Origin: Bacteroidota bacterium
GTDB lineage: Bacteria > Bacteroidota > Bacteroidia > Bacteroidales > Paludibacteraceae
Reading direction: 5' to 3'
DNA length: 64,000 bases
Assembly (NCBI GenBank): GCA_023459355.1
Contig: JAEWUM010000040.1
Span: forward strand, 1 to 64,000
How positions within the stretch are numbered: the stretch's first letter is position 1; each line of letters starts with the position of its first letter. Below are positions 7,953 through 17,056 of the stretch, one piece after another. The notes under the pieces were generated by a model, which saw only the letters and a list, made by a program, of their open reading frames with translations, had not been told where the DNA came from and ran no database searches. The position numbers were made by a program, and so were the translations under genes.

Positions 7953-8972
7953 ATGGAACAGATCGACTGGAGTAACCTGGGTTTTGGTTACATGAAAACG
8001 GATTTTAATGTACGCTGTACTTTCTCTGAAGGTAACTGGGGTGAGTTGGAGGTGCATGAGGATGAGTACCTGCAATTGCACATGGCAGCAACCTGTATTC
8101 ATTACGGACAGGAAGTGTTCGAAGGGTTGAAAGCTTTCAGGGGTAAAGATGGAAAAATCCGTATTTTCAGGATAGATGAGAACGCAAAACGCATGCAACA
8201 TTCCTGTAAAGGTATTTTGATGGAGCCCATTACCACCGGTAAATTTCGTGAAGCTGTAATTAAAGCAGTGAAATTAAACGAACGTTTTGTCCCGCCATAC
8301 GGTTCCGGAGCATCTTTGTATATCCGTCCATTTTTGTTTGGTATTAGTCCGCAGCTAGGTGTTCGTCCCGCCAAAGAATATCTTTTCATCGTGTTTGTAG
8401 CGCCTGTTGGTCCGTATTTTAAAGGTGGATTTGCCACAACACCTTTTGTCATCATGCGTCAGTACGATCGTTCTGCTCCGCTGGGAACTGGTAAGTACAA
8501 GGTTGGCGGTAACTATGCTGCCAGTTTGGTTGCAGGTGAACATGCACATGCACTGGGTTATTCAAATATTTTCTACCTGGATGCAAAAGAAAAGAAATAT
8601 ATAGACGAATGTGGTGCCGCTAATTTTTTTGGAATCAAGAATAATACTTATGTTACACCCCGTTCGAATTCAATTTTGCCTTCTATCACCAATAAGAGTC
8701 TGATGGTGCTGGCTGAAGAATTGGGGATGAAGGTGGAGCAACGTTCGATACCCGTAGAAGAACTGGCTACTTTCGATGAAGCCGGCGCTTGTGGGACAGC
8801 AGCAGTTATCAGTCCGATTGAGCGAATCGATGATTACGATACCAAAGTAAGCTATGTTTTTTCGAAAGATGGTAAACCGGGTCCCGTTTGTGATAAGTTG
8901 TATCACAAACTTCTGGCTATTCAATGCGGTGATGAACCGGACCTGTATAATTGGGTAACTGTGTTAGAATAA
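7953..8972 (+). CDS. ilvE: Branched-chain amino acid aminotransferase
   Basis: A 339-residue class IV PLP-dependent aminotransferase that interconverts Leu, Ile and Val with their 2-oxo acids using glutamate/2-oxoglutarate. Visible features are HYGQEVFEGLKAFRG, RPFLFG, and the PLP-lysine segment GTGKYKVGGNYAAS, followed by DECGAANFFGI and GACGTAAVISPI. Length and motif order match the IlvE type found in Bacteroidota. It has its own promoter and a strong hairpin terminator downstream. Confidence 0.95.
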   Translation: MEQIDWSNLGFGYMKTDFNVRCTFSEGNWGELEVHEDEYLQLHMAATCIHYGQEVFEGLKAFRGKDGKIRIFRIDENAKRMQHSCKGILMEPITTGKFREAVIKAVKLNERFVPPYGSGASLYIRPFLFGISPQLGVRPAKEYLFIVFVAPVGPYFKGGFATTPFVIMRQYDRSAPLGTGKYKVGGNYAASLVAGEHAHALGYSNIFYLDAKEKKYIDECGAANFFGIKNNTYVTPRSNSILPSITNKSLMVLAEELGMKVEQRSIPVEELATFDEAGACGTAAVISPIERIDDYDTKVSYVFSKDGKPGPVCDKLYHKLLAIQCGDEPDLYNWVTVLE

Positions 8973-8992
8973 TTTTTTTCACATTTCTCAAT

Positions 8993-9076
8993 AAACATAA
9001 AGCTGAAATTCAAAAGACACGCTGTTTGAGCCTCGAAGAGGCGAGTTTGTGGATTTTGAATTTCAGCTTTATGTTT
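8993..9076. terminator. Bidirectional terminator between ilvE and aroA
   Basis: Arms of 23 bases pair perfectly (8993-9015 with 9054-9076). The loop holds a second small hairpin GCCTC-GAA-GAGGC (9030-9042). The two genes converge here, so it likely ends both transcripts. Confidence 0.75.
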
Positions 9077-9087
9077 GAGGAAGTCAG

Positions 9088-10305
9088 TTAATACTGAATT
9101 TTCTCTAAATCATCCCAAAATCCAGGATAAGATTTACTAACTACTTCCGGATTTTCAATCACGATTGGGCGAATGAAAGCTGCCGGAGCAAAAGCCATGG
9201 CCATACGGTGGTCGTCGTAAGTCTTTATCGATGGTGTTTCAGATGCATTAGTCGGGATTGTCTGACCCTCCCAGGCTAATTCCCCATCTGCAGGCTCATG
9301 TAGCACATAACCAAATTTATTTAACTCCGTAATGAGCGCAGCCACACGATTAGTTTCTTTAATTTTCAGACTTTGAACACCCCTGAAATGAAAAGGAATG
9401 TTTTTCAAACAGCAGGTTACTGCAAAGGTCTGAGCCAAATCAGGTTGATTCACAAAGTCATATTCAAAACAGGAACAATCCCGATTATCAGTGCTAAGTA
9501 AAACTCCGTCACGCTGATATTCCGTTTGTACACCCAATTGTTCAAACAATTCAGCTACTTTGCTGTCGCCCTGGTAACTATGCTCATGCAGTCCCTTCAG
9601 GAAAACACGCCCCCTGCCGGCTATAGCCAGAATCTCGTACCAGTAAGAAGCAGCCGACCAATCTGATTCAACCCTGTATTTCACCGGCTGATAAGATTGG
9701 GGTTTGATTTCGATAATATTGTTCTCAAAGCTGGTTTTCACGCCAAAGTCACGCATCATGTTCAGGGTCATGAGGATGTATGGAACTGAAATCACATTTC
9801 CTTCGAGAATGATTTTTAGTCCTTGTTGCATATAAGGCGCTATCATCATCAAGGCTGAAATATACTGACTACTCACCCCGCCATTTAATCTGATTTCACC
9901 TCCGGTAAGGGCGCTTCCATAAATTTGTAAGGGAGGAAAGCCCTCATTTTCCAGGTACTTTATCCTGGCACCCAGACTGTTCAACGCATCAACCAGTAAC
10001 TTGATGGGTCTTTCCTTCATCCTTTTGCTGCCGGTAATGACCCATTCACCAACTGTTTTTGACAGAAATGCAGTCAGAAAACGCATTGCAGTACCGGCTG
10101 CACCAATATCGAAAGTCGTATTATTTGAGTCCAATGCTTTGATCATCACGTTGGTATCGTCGCAGTCCGAGAGGTTCTCAATTTCGTACGGACTGTATGC
10201 CAGTGCGTTTATAATCAAAGCCCGATTGCTGATGCTTTTCGATGCAGGTAATGTGATGTCAGCTTCAACTTTTTTTTTAAGAAAATGAAGGTGTTTTATC
10301 GTCAT
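9088..10305 (-). CDS. aroA: 3-phosphoshikimate 1-carboxyvinyltransferase (EPSP synthase)
   Basis: The 405-residue enzyme joins PEP to shikimate 3-phosphate, the sixth shikimate-pathway step. Motifs are LPASKSISNRALI (substrate-binding Lys/Ser), AGTAMRFLTAF, SSQYISALMM, SDWSAASYW, KIKETNRVAAL and DDHRMAMAFA near the end. Length is slightly short for the family but all signature blocks are present. It follows the alcohol dehydrogenase gene by 82 bases on the same strand; no TAnnTTTG box is visible between them, so read-through transcription is possible. Confidence 0.96.
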   Translation of the reverse strand: MTIKHLHFLKKKVEADITLPASKSISNRALIINALAYSPYEIENLSDCDDTNVMIKALDSNNTTFDIGAAGTAMRFLTAFLSKTVGEWVITGSKRMKERPIKLLVDALNSLGARIKYLENEGFPPLQIYGSALTGGEIRLNGGVSSQYISALMMIAPYMQQGLKIILEGNVISVPYILMTLNMMRDFGVKTSFENNIIEIKPQSYQPVKYRVESDWSAASYWYEILAIAGRGRVFLKGLHEHSYQGDSKVAELFEQLGVQTEYQRDGVLLSTDNRDCSCFEYDFVNQPDLAQTFAVTCCLKNIPFHFRGVQSLKIKETNRVAALITELNKFGYVLHEPADGELAWEGQTIPTNASETPSIKTYDDHRMAMAFAPAAFIRPIVIENPEVVSKSYPGFWDDLEKIQY

Positions 10306-10387
10306 GTCAGAATTTTATGTTTTTAGTTATTGTTGTCCGGTAAAAGTTGCCAGTCACCGGTCCTCAACTGCAGTTATTCGCTTATAA

Positions 10388-11554
10388 TCAGACAGCCAGT
10401 TCGTAGATTTTCCCTACATCTTCCTCAGTTAGTTTAACAAAACTGCCCAGGGTTCGTTTCCCGAGTCCCAGTGTTTTTACCAGCTGCGGAATATCTTCTG
10501 CTTTGGCACCCAGTTCTGCAAAGCGCACAGGCATGCCAATCGACTTCATAAACTGTTCGTAACGTTCAATGCCTTGTAATGCAGTGTTTTCAGGATGTTG
10601 AAAATCCATTTCGCAATCCCAAACCCGTACTGCAAACTGAGCAAAGCGGGCTACATCATGGTGCATCACATATTTCATCCAGGCAGGGAACATCACCGCT
10701 AAACCGGCTCCGTGGGTTACGTCGTATAGTCCGGAGAGTTCATGTTCCAACATGTGTGTTGCCCAATCCTGTTCCCGACCTACCCCGCAAATATCGTTAT
10801 GGGCCAGCATTCCCGCCCACATCAGGTTGGCGCGTGCATCATAGTCATTCGGGTTTTTCAATGTTTTTGGTGTTTCCTTTATAATGGTTTTGATGATTGC
10901 TTCGCCTACCCGGTCGGTGATTTCTACTTCGCTCGTGTTGGTAAAATAACGTTCCATTACATGGGCAATCATATCAGCAGCACCGGCGGCTGTCTGGTAA
11001 GCTGGCAAGGTACAGGTAAGTTCGGGATTCAGGATCGAAAATACCGGCCGGATTAAATCACTGTTGGCAGAACGTTTGAGCATGCCGTTTTCGTGTGTGA
11101 TAACCGAACCCGTTGATCCTTCACTTCCAGCTGCAGTAAGGGTGAGAATGGTGGCGACCGGTAATGCTCTTTCTATGCGTTTCCCGGTGTAGAAATCCCA
11201 GAAATCACCATCGTAAAGCGCTCCGATAGCGATAGCTTTGGCCGAATCAATAGCACTTCCACCTCCTACCGCTAAAATAAAATCAATGTTTTCTTTTTTA
11301 CAGATATCGATACCCTGATAAACCAAACCACTTCGAGGATTTGGTACAACCCCACCCAGTTCGGTGAAATAAATACCAGCATCTTTCAGTGAACTTTTTA
11401 CCCGGTCGAGTAAGCCACTTTTCACAACTGAGCCACTTCCGTAGTGGATTAGCACTTTAGAACCTCTAAACTGTTTTACCAGTTTTCCTGATTCATGTTC
11501 ACGACCTTTTCCGAATACAAAATAAGTCGGACTGTAAAAATTGAAATTGTTCAT
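10388..11554 (-). CDS. Iron-containing alcohol dehydrogenase
   Basis: A 388-residue group III (iron-type) dehydrogenase related to YqhD and butanol dehydrogenases. The N-terminal domain has the nucleotide loop AVGGGSAIDSAKAIA. The C-terminal helical domain carries the metal ligands: Asp and His of AADMIAHVMERYF and the two His of HMLEHELSGLYDVTHGAGLAV. It reduces aldehydes or oxidises alcohols with NAD(P)H; the natural substrate and cofactor preference cannot be told. Upstream is a 154-base gap full of short tandem repeats. Confidence 0.93.
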   Translation of the reverse strand: MNNFNFYSPTYFVFGKGREHESGKLVKQFRGSKVLIHYGSGSVVKSGLLDRVKSSLKDAGIYFTELGGVVPNPRSGLVYQGIDICKKENIDFILAVGGGSAIDSAKAIAIGALYDGDFWDFYTGKRIERALPVATILTLTAAGSEGSTGSVITHENGMLKRSANSDLIRPVFSILNPELTCTLPAYQTAAGAADMIAHVMERYFTNTSEVEITDRVGEAIIKTIIKETPKTLKNPNDYDARANLMWAGMLAHNDICGVGREQDWATHMLEHELSGLYDVTHGAGLAVMFPAWMKYVMHHDVARFAQFAVRVWDCEMDFQHPENTALQGIERYEQFMKSIGMPVRFAELGAKAEDIPQLVKTLGLGKRTLGSFVKLTEEDVGKIYELAV

Positions 11555-11582
11555 ATCCCTTGGTATTAAAGATTATTATAGT

Positions 11583-11717
11583 AGCGAATAGTGAATAGTA
11601 AATAGCGGAAAACTGAAAACTGAAAACTGAAAACGAATAGAGAACCCTTAAACATATAATTAACCACTAACCACTAAGCACTAAGCACTAAGCACTAAGC
11701 ACTATTCGCTATTCGCC
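11583..11717. repeat. Short tandem and inverted repeats, including a 7-base array
   Basis: The gap holds GAATAGTGAATAG-like units, three CTGAAAA repeats, then a phased 7-base array: AACCACT twice (11662-11675), AAGCACT four times (11676-11703), ATTCGCT and ATTCGCC. The ends GCGAATAGTG (11583-11592) and CACTATTCGC (11700-11709) are inverted copies. The array runs into the stop codon and last codons of the DUF4954 gene. Confidence 0.7.
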
Positions 11718-13703
11718 TTCCTTTAACGAATTTAAACGCTCAATCACTTGGTTGCCAAGTTCGGTTTTGACTTTGATGTGATTCAGCACCTCCAGTACGA
11801 AAGGATTGCTTTCGAAACATCCCCGAACTGATTCGAAATCCTGATGTTTCTGGTTCTCATCTCCATCAACACCGAAACCGGTCTTAGAGTTCAAATCAAA
11901 TTCTTTTTTTGCATCAATATAAATCAGTTGATCCAATTTTACTACCGATGCTTTCCAGTGTTCTATCATCTCAACAATATCGATATAGGTAATCTCATCA
12001 ATCGATTTGTTCCAGTATTGTTCGAGTTTATCTTTTGCCCAGGTCCATTCGTAACTGTAATACTGTGCGTGCATACGTTCAAGCTCCGATTGGATTTTCT
12101 TCAGACTGTATTTATTTAGTTCAACAGCATGAAGCAATTCGTCAATTTTACCTTTTGGAGCAATTAATCCAGACAGGTCAATCCATTCCCCTTGTCCTTT
12201 TGGGGTGTCAGGTTTCAGTCTCTCTCTTACTTCCTCAATCGTGTTGTAAGTTTTTTCGCCCAACCTGCTTATCAGCGAATTCCCGAGAAATTTAGTGATG
12301 GCTATTTCGTATAGTTCCAGTCCGTTTCGGAGCGAAGAGTTCTTGATATTACAATTCTGGTAAACATACACATCGGTTGTTTCTCCTGAGATTTGTTGCA
12401 GTTTTTTCAACACTTCCACTCCTTTCATCATTTTCTGAATGGTGTATGGACTCAGTAAATTGAAGTTGATCGGGTCAAGTTTGTGACTATCTTTACGGTT
12501 ATCACGCTTCGGCCATTTCTGCGCATCACGGATGGTACCCACACTTCGCAGGTTAACCCCGGGAACAAGATAGCTGTCGGTTGCATTTTCTATCAGGTAC
12601 GAGAACGGTAAATCCGAGGTGTCAGAGTGTTTGTAGTGACGACCCATAACCAGTGTAAATGCACCAATTTTTGCAGGCCAGAGTAAATAAGAATCACTGG
12701 TGGTTTTAGACCCGCGTTCACAGATACCCTGGTGAATCGGACCAAGCTTGTACATGTGGTTACTTTGGTTCGAACCACTTCCGGCGTTCAGAAAAGAAAA
12801 CATACCGGCAATCAACAAGGTTGATTTATGGTGCGTGACGGTATAGGGCCCGGCAAAGATGGCAGTTGCTTCCCCGTGCATACCCTGACAGTTCGAAAAG
12901 AACAGCGAATCTAAAGCAGAATAATGTTTGGCAAGAATACAACCTTGTCCGATAAAACAACGTGAAATTAAAGTAGAATCAGTTACTTCAACTCCGGAAC
13001 TTAAAATAAAGTCTTTACATTTCACGCCGGATCCAATAATAACAGGTGCTTCTTCATTGCTGTTGATGGTCCCGTTTTCGAGGATAGAAGCTCCTTCAAT
13101 AACAGCGCAATGTCCAATTCGAACATTCTTTATGGTACCACAATTAATCATGCGCACGTTATTGCCGATAAAACCTTTATCTGATTGTTGTGATTTGGCA
13201 TATTCATCAATCATTTTCTGGATATTCAGGATTACATCCTTTCTGTGCCGGTACAAAGCCTGTATGTAGGCCAGCGGAGCTGATAAATGATCAAAGATAG
13301 GGATTTCCCTTCCTCCGCCTTCGTTCATCACAGGGACTTTGACCCCATTGCCGAATGAACTTGCTCCATCAACAATCAATAAATTGATGTTGTCGATAAA
13401 AGTGTCATTCCCAATGGTGTAATTAGCAATGTAATTGTGAATTTTGTCGATGTAAACATCGTTTCCGATAGTGCAGTTATGCAAACAGCAATTGTAGATA
13501 CCGGTATGCTTCTTAATCCCGCCGGCAAGGTCGAATGTTTTATTAAAAGAACCCAGTTTTATTTCACCGGAGAAATGAACATTAGCAATATAATCAGGGG
13601 TGAAGTTTTCAGTTACAGTAACAGCTTTCCAATTTTCGGCAGTACATCCGTAAACGGTCAGTGCAGCAATCTCTTTTTCGGTAAGTTGACGGTAGTGGTT
13701 CAT
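11709..13703 (-). CDS. DUF4954 family left-handed beta-helix protein
   Basis: A 664-residue protein of the DUF4954 family found mainly in Bacteroidota and relatives. Residues 45-330 show the irregular hexapeptide pattern of a left-handed beta helix (CTIGNDVYID, YTIGNDTFID, VRIGHCAVIEG, GSGVKCKDFIL), as in acyl- and nucleotidyl-transferases of sugar metabolism. The C-terminal 200 residues are helical and acidic/basic mixed. No signal peptide. The function is not known; a sugar-nucleotide role is a guess. It follows hflX by 44 bases and is likely cotranscribed. Confidence 0.88.
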   Translation of the reverse strand: MNHYRQLTEKEIAALTVYGCTAENWKAVTVTENFTPDYIANVHFSGEIKLGSFNKTFDLAGGIKKHTGIYNCCLHNCTIGNDVYIDKIHNYIANYTIGNDTFIDNINLLIVDGASSFGNGVKVPVMNEGGGREIPIFDHLSAPLAYIQALYRHRKDVILNIQKMIDEYAKSQQSDKGFIGNNVRMINCGTIKNVRIGHCAVIEGASILENGTINSNEEAPVIIGSGVKCKDFILSSGVEVTDSTLISRCFIGQGCILAKHYSALDSLFFSNCQGMHGEATAIFAGPYTVTHHKSTLLIAGMFSFLNAGSGSNQSNHMYKLGPIHQGICERGSKTTSDSYLLWPAKIGAFTLVMGRHYKHSDTSDLPFSYLIENATDSYLVPGVNLRSVGTIRDAQKWPKRDNRKDSHKLDPINFNLLSPYTIQKMMKGVEVLKKLQQISGETTDVYVYQNCNIKNSSLRNGLELYEIAITKFLGNSLISRLGEKTYNTIEEVRERLKPDTPKGQGEWIDLSGLIAPKGKIDELLHAVELNKYSLKKIQSELERMHAQYYSYEWTWAKDKLEQYWNKSIDEITYIDIVEMIEHWKASVVKLDQLIYIDAKKEFDLNSKTGFGVDGDENQKHQDFESVRGCFESNPFVLEVLNHIKVKTELGNQVIERLNSLKEGE

Positions 13704-13747
13704 TGTAATTAAGTCTGTTTAAGGGTTAAATATTGATTTTTAAGGAA

Positions 13748-14944
13748 TTATTCGTCAAATTTTTGGAATAGAAAGTCATTGTAAGGATATCTTTCAACAT
13801 GGATTGCTTTTACTTTTTCATACAGTAAAGTTTTCAGGTTGTCGATGTTGATTTTTTCCTTTGCAGAAATGAAAATACAGTTGTCGTGTAATTTCGAAAT
13901 CCAGGTTGCTTTCAGCTCTTCCAGACTGATGTTCTCCCGTTGAATTGGTAATAAGTCATCTTCGTCTTTTGGAACATAGGAAAAGGCATCCATTTTATTG
14001 AAAATCAGGATAACCGGCTTTTCTTTAGGGTCAATTTCCTTCAGGGTTTGGTTGACAATCTCGAGTTGTTCTTCAAAATTAGGATGTGAAATATCCACCA
14101 CGTGTAATAACAAATCAGCCTCTCGAACTTCATCCAGCGTCGATTTGAATGATTCGATCAGGTGATGTGGCAATTTACGGATAAACCCAACCGTATCAGT
14201 CAGCAAGAAGGGTAAGTTCTCTACGATTACTTTTCTGACAGTGGTGTCGAGCGTTGCGAAGAGTTTATTTTCAGCGAACACATCTGACTTACTGAGCATA
14301 TTCATGATGGTTGATTTACCGACATTAGTATATCCGACCAAAGCAACCCGTACCATTTTTCCTCTGTTTTTCCGCTGAGTTGACATTTGTTTGTCAATGT
14401 CTTTCAGATTCTTTTTCAGCAAAGAAATTTTATTCAGGATAATACGGCGGTCGGTTTCAATCTGGGTTTCACCGGGGCCACGCATACCAATACCACCACG
14501 TTGTCTCTCAAGGTGAGTCCACAGACGGGTAAGTCTTGGTAACATGTATTGAAGTTGAGCCAGTTCAACTTGTGTCTTGGCATTCGCTGTTTGAGCCCTT
14601 TTGGCAAAAATATCCAGAATCAAATTGGTTCGATCCAGAATCAATACATTCAGTTCTCTTTCTATATTCCTGAGTTGTTTGGGTGAAAGTTCATCGTCGA
14701 AAATGACCAGCCCGATATCATTAGCTGTAATATAGGCCTTTATTTCATCTAATTTCCCCGGCCCTACAAAGGTTTTCGGGTTTGGATAATCAATCTTCTG
14801 AAAGAAGTATTTCTCAGGAGTAGCACCGGCAGTATCGGCGAGAAAAGCCAACTCGTCGAGATATTCTTTTGCTTTGGCAGCATCCTGTTCTGGTGTAATC
14901 AATCCCACCAATACGGCTTTTTCCTGGTATATTTCTGTTTTCAT
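13748..14944 (-). CDS. hflX: Ribosome-associated GTPase HflX
   Basis: The 398-residue GTPase splits stalled or heat-damaged ribosomes in its family. The N-terminal nucleotide-binding domain contains YPNPKTFVGPGKLDEI and LSPKQLRNIE. A coiled-coil linker has QRGGIGMRGPGETQIETDRR. The G domain has G1 GYTNVGKST, G3 DTVGF and G4 NKMD. I chose the ATG at 14942-14944; a GTG at 14954-14956 would add four residues. The start lies only 16 bases after the tonB-side terminator, leaving almost no room for a separate promoter. Confidence 0.95.
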   Translation of the reverse strand: MKTEIYQEKAVLVGLITPEQDAAKAKEYLDELAFLADTAGATPEKYFFQKIDYPNPKTFVGPGKLDEIKAYITANDIGLVIFDDELSPKQLRNIERELNVLILDRTNLILDIFAKRAQTANAKTQVELAQLQYMLPRLTRLWTHLERQRGGIGMRGPGETQIETDRRIILNKISLLKKNLKDIDKQMSTQRKNRGKMVRVALVGYTNVGKSTIMNMLSKSDVFAENKLFATLDTTVRKVIVENLPFLLTDTVGFIRKLPHHLIESFKSTLDEVREADLLLHVVDISHPNFEEQLEIVNQTLKEIDPKEKPVILIFNKMDAFSYVPKDEDDLLPIQRENISLEELKATWISKLHDNCIFISAKEKINIDNLKTLLYEKVKAIHVERYPYNDFLFQKFDE

Positions 14945-14960
14945 CAGTGCTGGCACATTT

Positions 14961-14995
14961 AAAAAAACCGCTTGGTACGTACCAAACGGTTTTTT
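14961..14995 (-). terminator. Terminator after the TonB-family gene
   Basis: A near-perfect hairpin built on TTGGTACGTACCAA (14972-14985), flanked by ACCG/CGGT and runs of A and T, ends in a seven-T run on the minus strand. It lies between the tonB-like stop and the hflX start, so hflX expression would depend on read-through or an overlapping promoter. Confidence 0.65.
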
Positions 14996-15045
14996 AATTA
15001 TTTATTATTCAACCGGCAGACCGTTGGTGCAACCGGAAATTAATC

Positions 15046-15723
15046 CTACTGTAAGCGGAAGTTAACAGGTAGCGTGTATTTTACACGAACTGTTTTACCA
15101 CGCTGTTTACCCGGAGTCCATTTAGGCATACTTTGAATTACACGTACAGCTTCAGCGTCAAGACTTCTATCCACGCTCCGTACAACTTCAATGTCAACGA
15201 TAGAACCGTCACGGTTTACCACAAACTGACAGATCACACGACCCTGTATGCCGCTTTCCTGTGCAATAACCGGATATTTAATGTTGTCGCTCAGGTATTT
15301 GAAAAGTGCAGCGTCACCTCCGGGGAATGATGGCATGGATTCTACCACCATGAAAACCACTTCAGTGTCTTCTTCTTCTACTTTAACCTGAACCGGAGCC
15401 TGTATAACCACTTGTTTATCCTTATCATCTTCTGTGTCGATAACAATTTCGGCAGTTTCCACATCGTCTTCCACAACATTTAGTACCTCGATAACCTCAG
15501 GAACTTCCGGTGGAGGAGGTGGAGGTAAAACTTCTGCTGTTTGGATGATTTCAATTTCTTCTTCCGCAACAACCTCTAAAGATGTGTCTTCATAAATGGT
15601 TACTTCGTGTTGAGTCCATTCAAAAGCAATGTAAATCAACGACAGAACCACAATGAATCCCATCAGTATAAAGATGGATTTCTTATCTTCTAGTGATGCT
15701 TTGGATGATTTTTTAACGTCCAT
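15046..15723 (-). CDS. TonB-family energy transducer
   Basis: A 225-residue inner-membrane protein that couples the proton motive force to outer-membrane transporters such as the SusC proteins in this window. A single membrane helix covers about residues 16-34. A periplasmic acidic/proline linker includes a run of six prolines. The C-terminal TonB domain contains YPVIAQESGIQGRVICQFVV and the YTLPVNFRL end. The start at 15721-15723 is supported because the only -7 box (15758-15765) lies downstream of the alternative ATG at 15780. A terminator follows. Confidence 0.92.
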   Translation of the reverse strand: MDVKKSSKASLEDKKSIFILMGFIVVLSLIYIAFEWTQHEVTIYEDTSLEVVAEEEIEIIQTAEVLPPPPPPEVPEVIEVLNVVEDDVETAEIVIDTEDDKDKQVVIQAPVQVKVEEEDTEVVFMVVESMPSFPGGDAALFKYLSDNIKYPVIAQESGIQGRVICQFVVNRDGSIVDIEVVRSVDRSLDAEAVRVIQSMPKWTPGKQRGKTVRVKYTLPVNFRLQ

Positions 15724-15757
15724 ATCAATGCAATTTTTTGATTGTTTTTCAGTTCGG

Positions 15758-15765
15758 CAAATGTA
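15758..15765 (-). promoter_or_regulatory. Promoter -7 box for the TonB-family gene
   Basis: On the minus strand TACATTTG fits TAnnTTTG and lies 34 bases before the chosen start codon. It decides the start, since an upstream ATG at 15780 would lie outside the transcript. Confidence 0.55.
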
Positions 15766-15943
15766 CAATATTTTTTTCAATTCTCTGATTATAGAACGAA
15801 AAAAATTATTTTTATTGTTAAAACAATCCTAAATTATTGGTTTTCTTGTTTTTTTTTGATTTTGCATAAAATTTTTCTCTGAAAATACGTTAATATATCA
15901 TTTGGTTATTCATTTTATTGGTGAGATAGTTTTTAAAATGATG

Positions 15944-15951
15944 TATCTTTG
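15944..15951 (+). promoter_or_regulatory. Promoter -7 box for porQ
   Basis: TATCTTTG lies 46 bases before the porQ start. An ATTG about 23 bases upstream could serve as a weak -33 box. Confidence 0.5.
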
Positions 15952-15997
15952 GAAGTTTTTTGTGGCTTCTGTATTGTTCTGAAATAAAAATTGTTGG

Positions 15998-17047
15998 ATG
16001 AGAATAAAAGTTGCTTTATTGTTGTTATTGGCAGGGTCTGCCGGTATTGTTTCTGTTTCAGCAGGAAATGGTGTGTTTCAGTTTCTCGACTTGCCGGTTT
16101 CATCCAGAATGGCAGCATTGGGAGGGAAGAATGTTTCAGTTGCCGATTATGACATCAATTTTGCGCTGTTAAATCCTGCTTTGTTAACATGCAAATCGGA
16201 CAACACGATTGGATTGAATATGGCGAATTATCTTGCAGATATTCAGTTTGGGACGGCTATTTATGGCAAGTCGGTCGGTAAGAATCAGTTTGCCCTCGGT
16301 GTTCAGTATGTGGACTACGGAACATTCAAAGAAACGACAGAATACAACGAGATAATCGGGGATTTTACCGCTAAAGACATCTCAATGAGTTTTATATACA
16401 GCAGGATGATTGCTGAAGGATTATATGCGGGAGCAGCGCTTAAACCGGTGTATTCAGTGGTTAGTCTGACCGACGGTAGTTACATGTCTTATGGCGCTGC
16501 TGTGGATTTAGGGCTGAGTTACCAACATCCCGGTCAGTTGTTTTATACGGGTTTGGTTTTGCGCAACATGGGAACGCAGTTTAAGGGATATTATTCTGAC
16601 GAGAACGGACAGCACATAGAACCATTACCTTTTGACATCCAATTGGGGGTGTCTCATAAACTGGAACATGCTCCTTTCCGTTTCTCTTTTACCTTTCACA
16701 ATCTGCACGACTGGGATTTAAGATATATCAACAATAAAAACTCAATGCTCGAATATGACCGGGTGGATGTGACCGATGAAATTCCGGTAATTGATAATAT
16801 TTTCAGGCATGCCATAATCGGTGTCGAATTTTTACCCGGCAAAAATCTCTATCTTGCAGCTTCATACAACCACCGTCGTCATCAGGAGTTGAAAATGGAT
16901 GGATTTAAAAGCATGGCAGGCTTCTCATTTGGAGGAGGAATCAAAATCAGTCATTTTCAGGTTGGTTTTGGCACTAGTCAGTTTCAGGTAGGTAACACAG
17001 CCTATATGTTTTCTATTTCCACATCCCTGAATGATTTCAGACTATAA
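15998..17047 (+). CDS. porQ: Type IX secretion system outer-membrane protein PorQ
   Basis: A 349-residue outer-membrane beta-barrel protein of the PorQ family, which acts with PorU/PorV-type proteins in type IX secretion and surface attachment of cargo. Residues 1-23 form a signal peptide ending SVSAG. The mature start GVFQFLDLPVSSRMAALGGKN is the family signature, with repeated amphipathic strands after it. cmk follows after nine bases, an arrangement seen in other Bacteroidales. Its presence implies that the organism exports proteins by type IX secretion, though the other components are outside the window. Confidence 0.92.
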   Translation: MRIKVALLLLLAGSAGIVSVSAGNGVFQFLDLPVSSRMAALGGKNVSVADYDINFALLNPALLTCKSDNTIGLNMANYLADIQFGTAIYGKSVGKNQFALGVQYVDYGTFKETTEYNEIIGDFTAKDISMSFIYSRMIAEGLYAGAALKPVYSVVSLTDGSYMSYGAAVDLGLSYQHPGQLFYTGLVLRNMGTQFKGYYSDENGQHIEPLPFDIQLGVSHKLEHAPFRFSFTFHNLHDWDLRYINNKNSMLEYDRVDVTDEIPVIDNIFRHAIIGVEFLPGKNLYLAASYNHRRHQELKMDGFKSMAGFSFGGGIKISHFQVGFGTSQFQVGNTAYMFSISTSLNDFRL

Positions 17048-17056
17048 TGAAAATTT

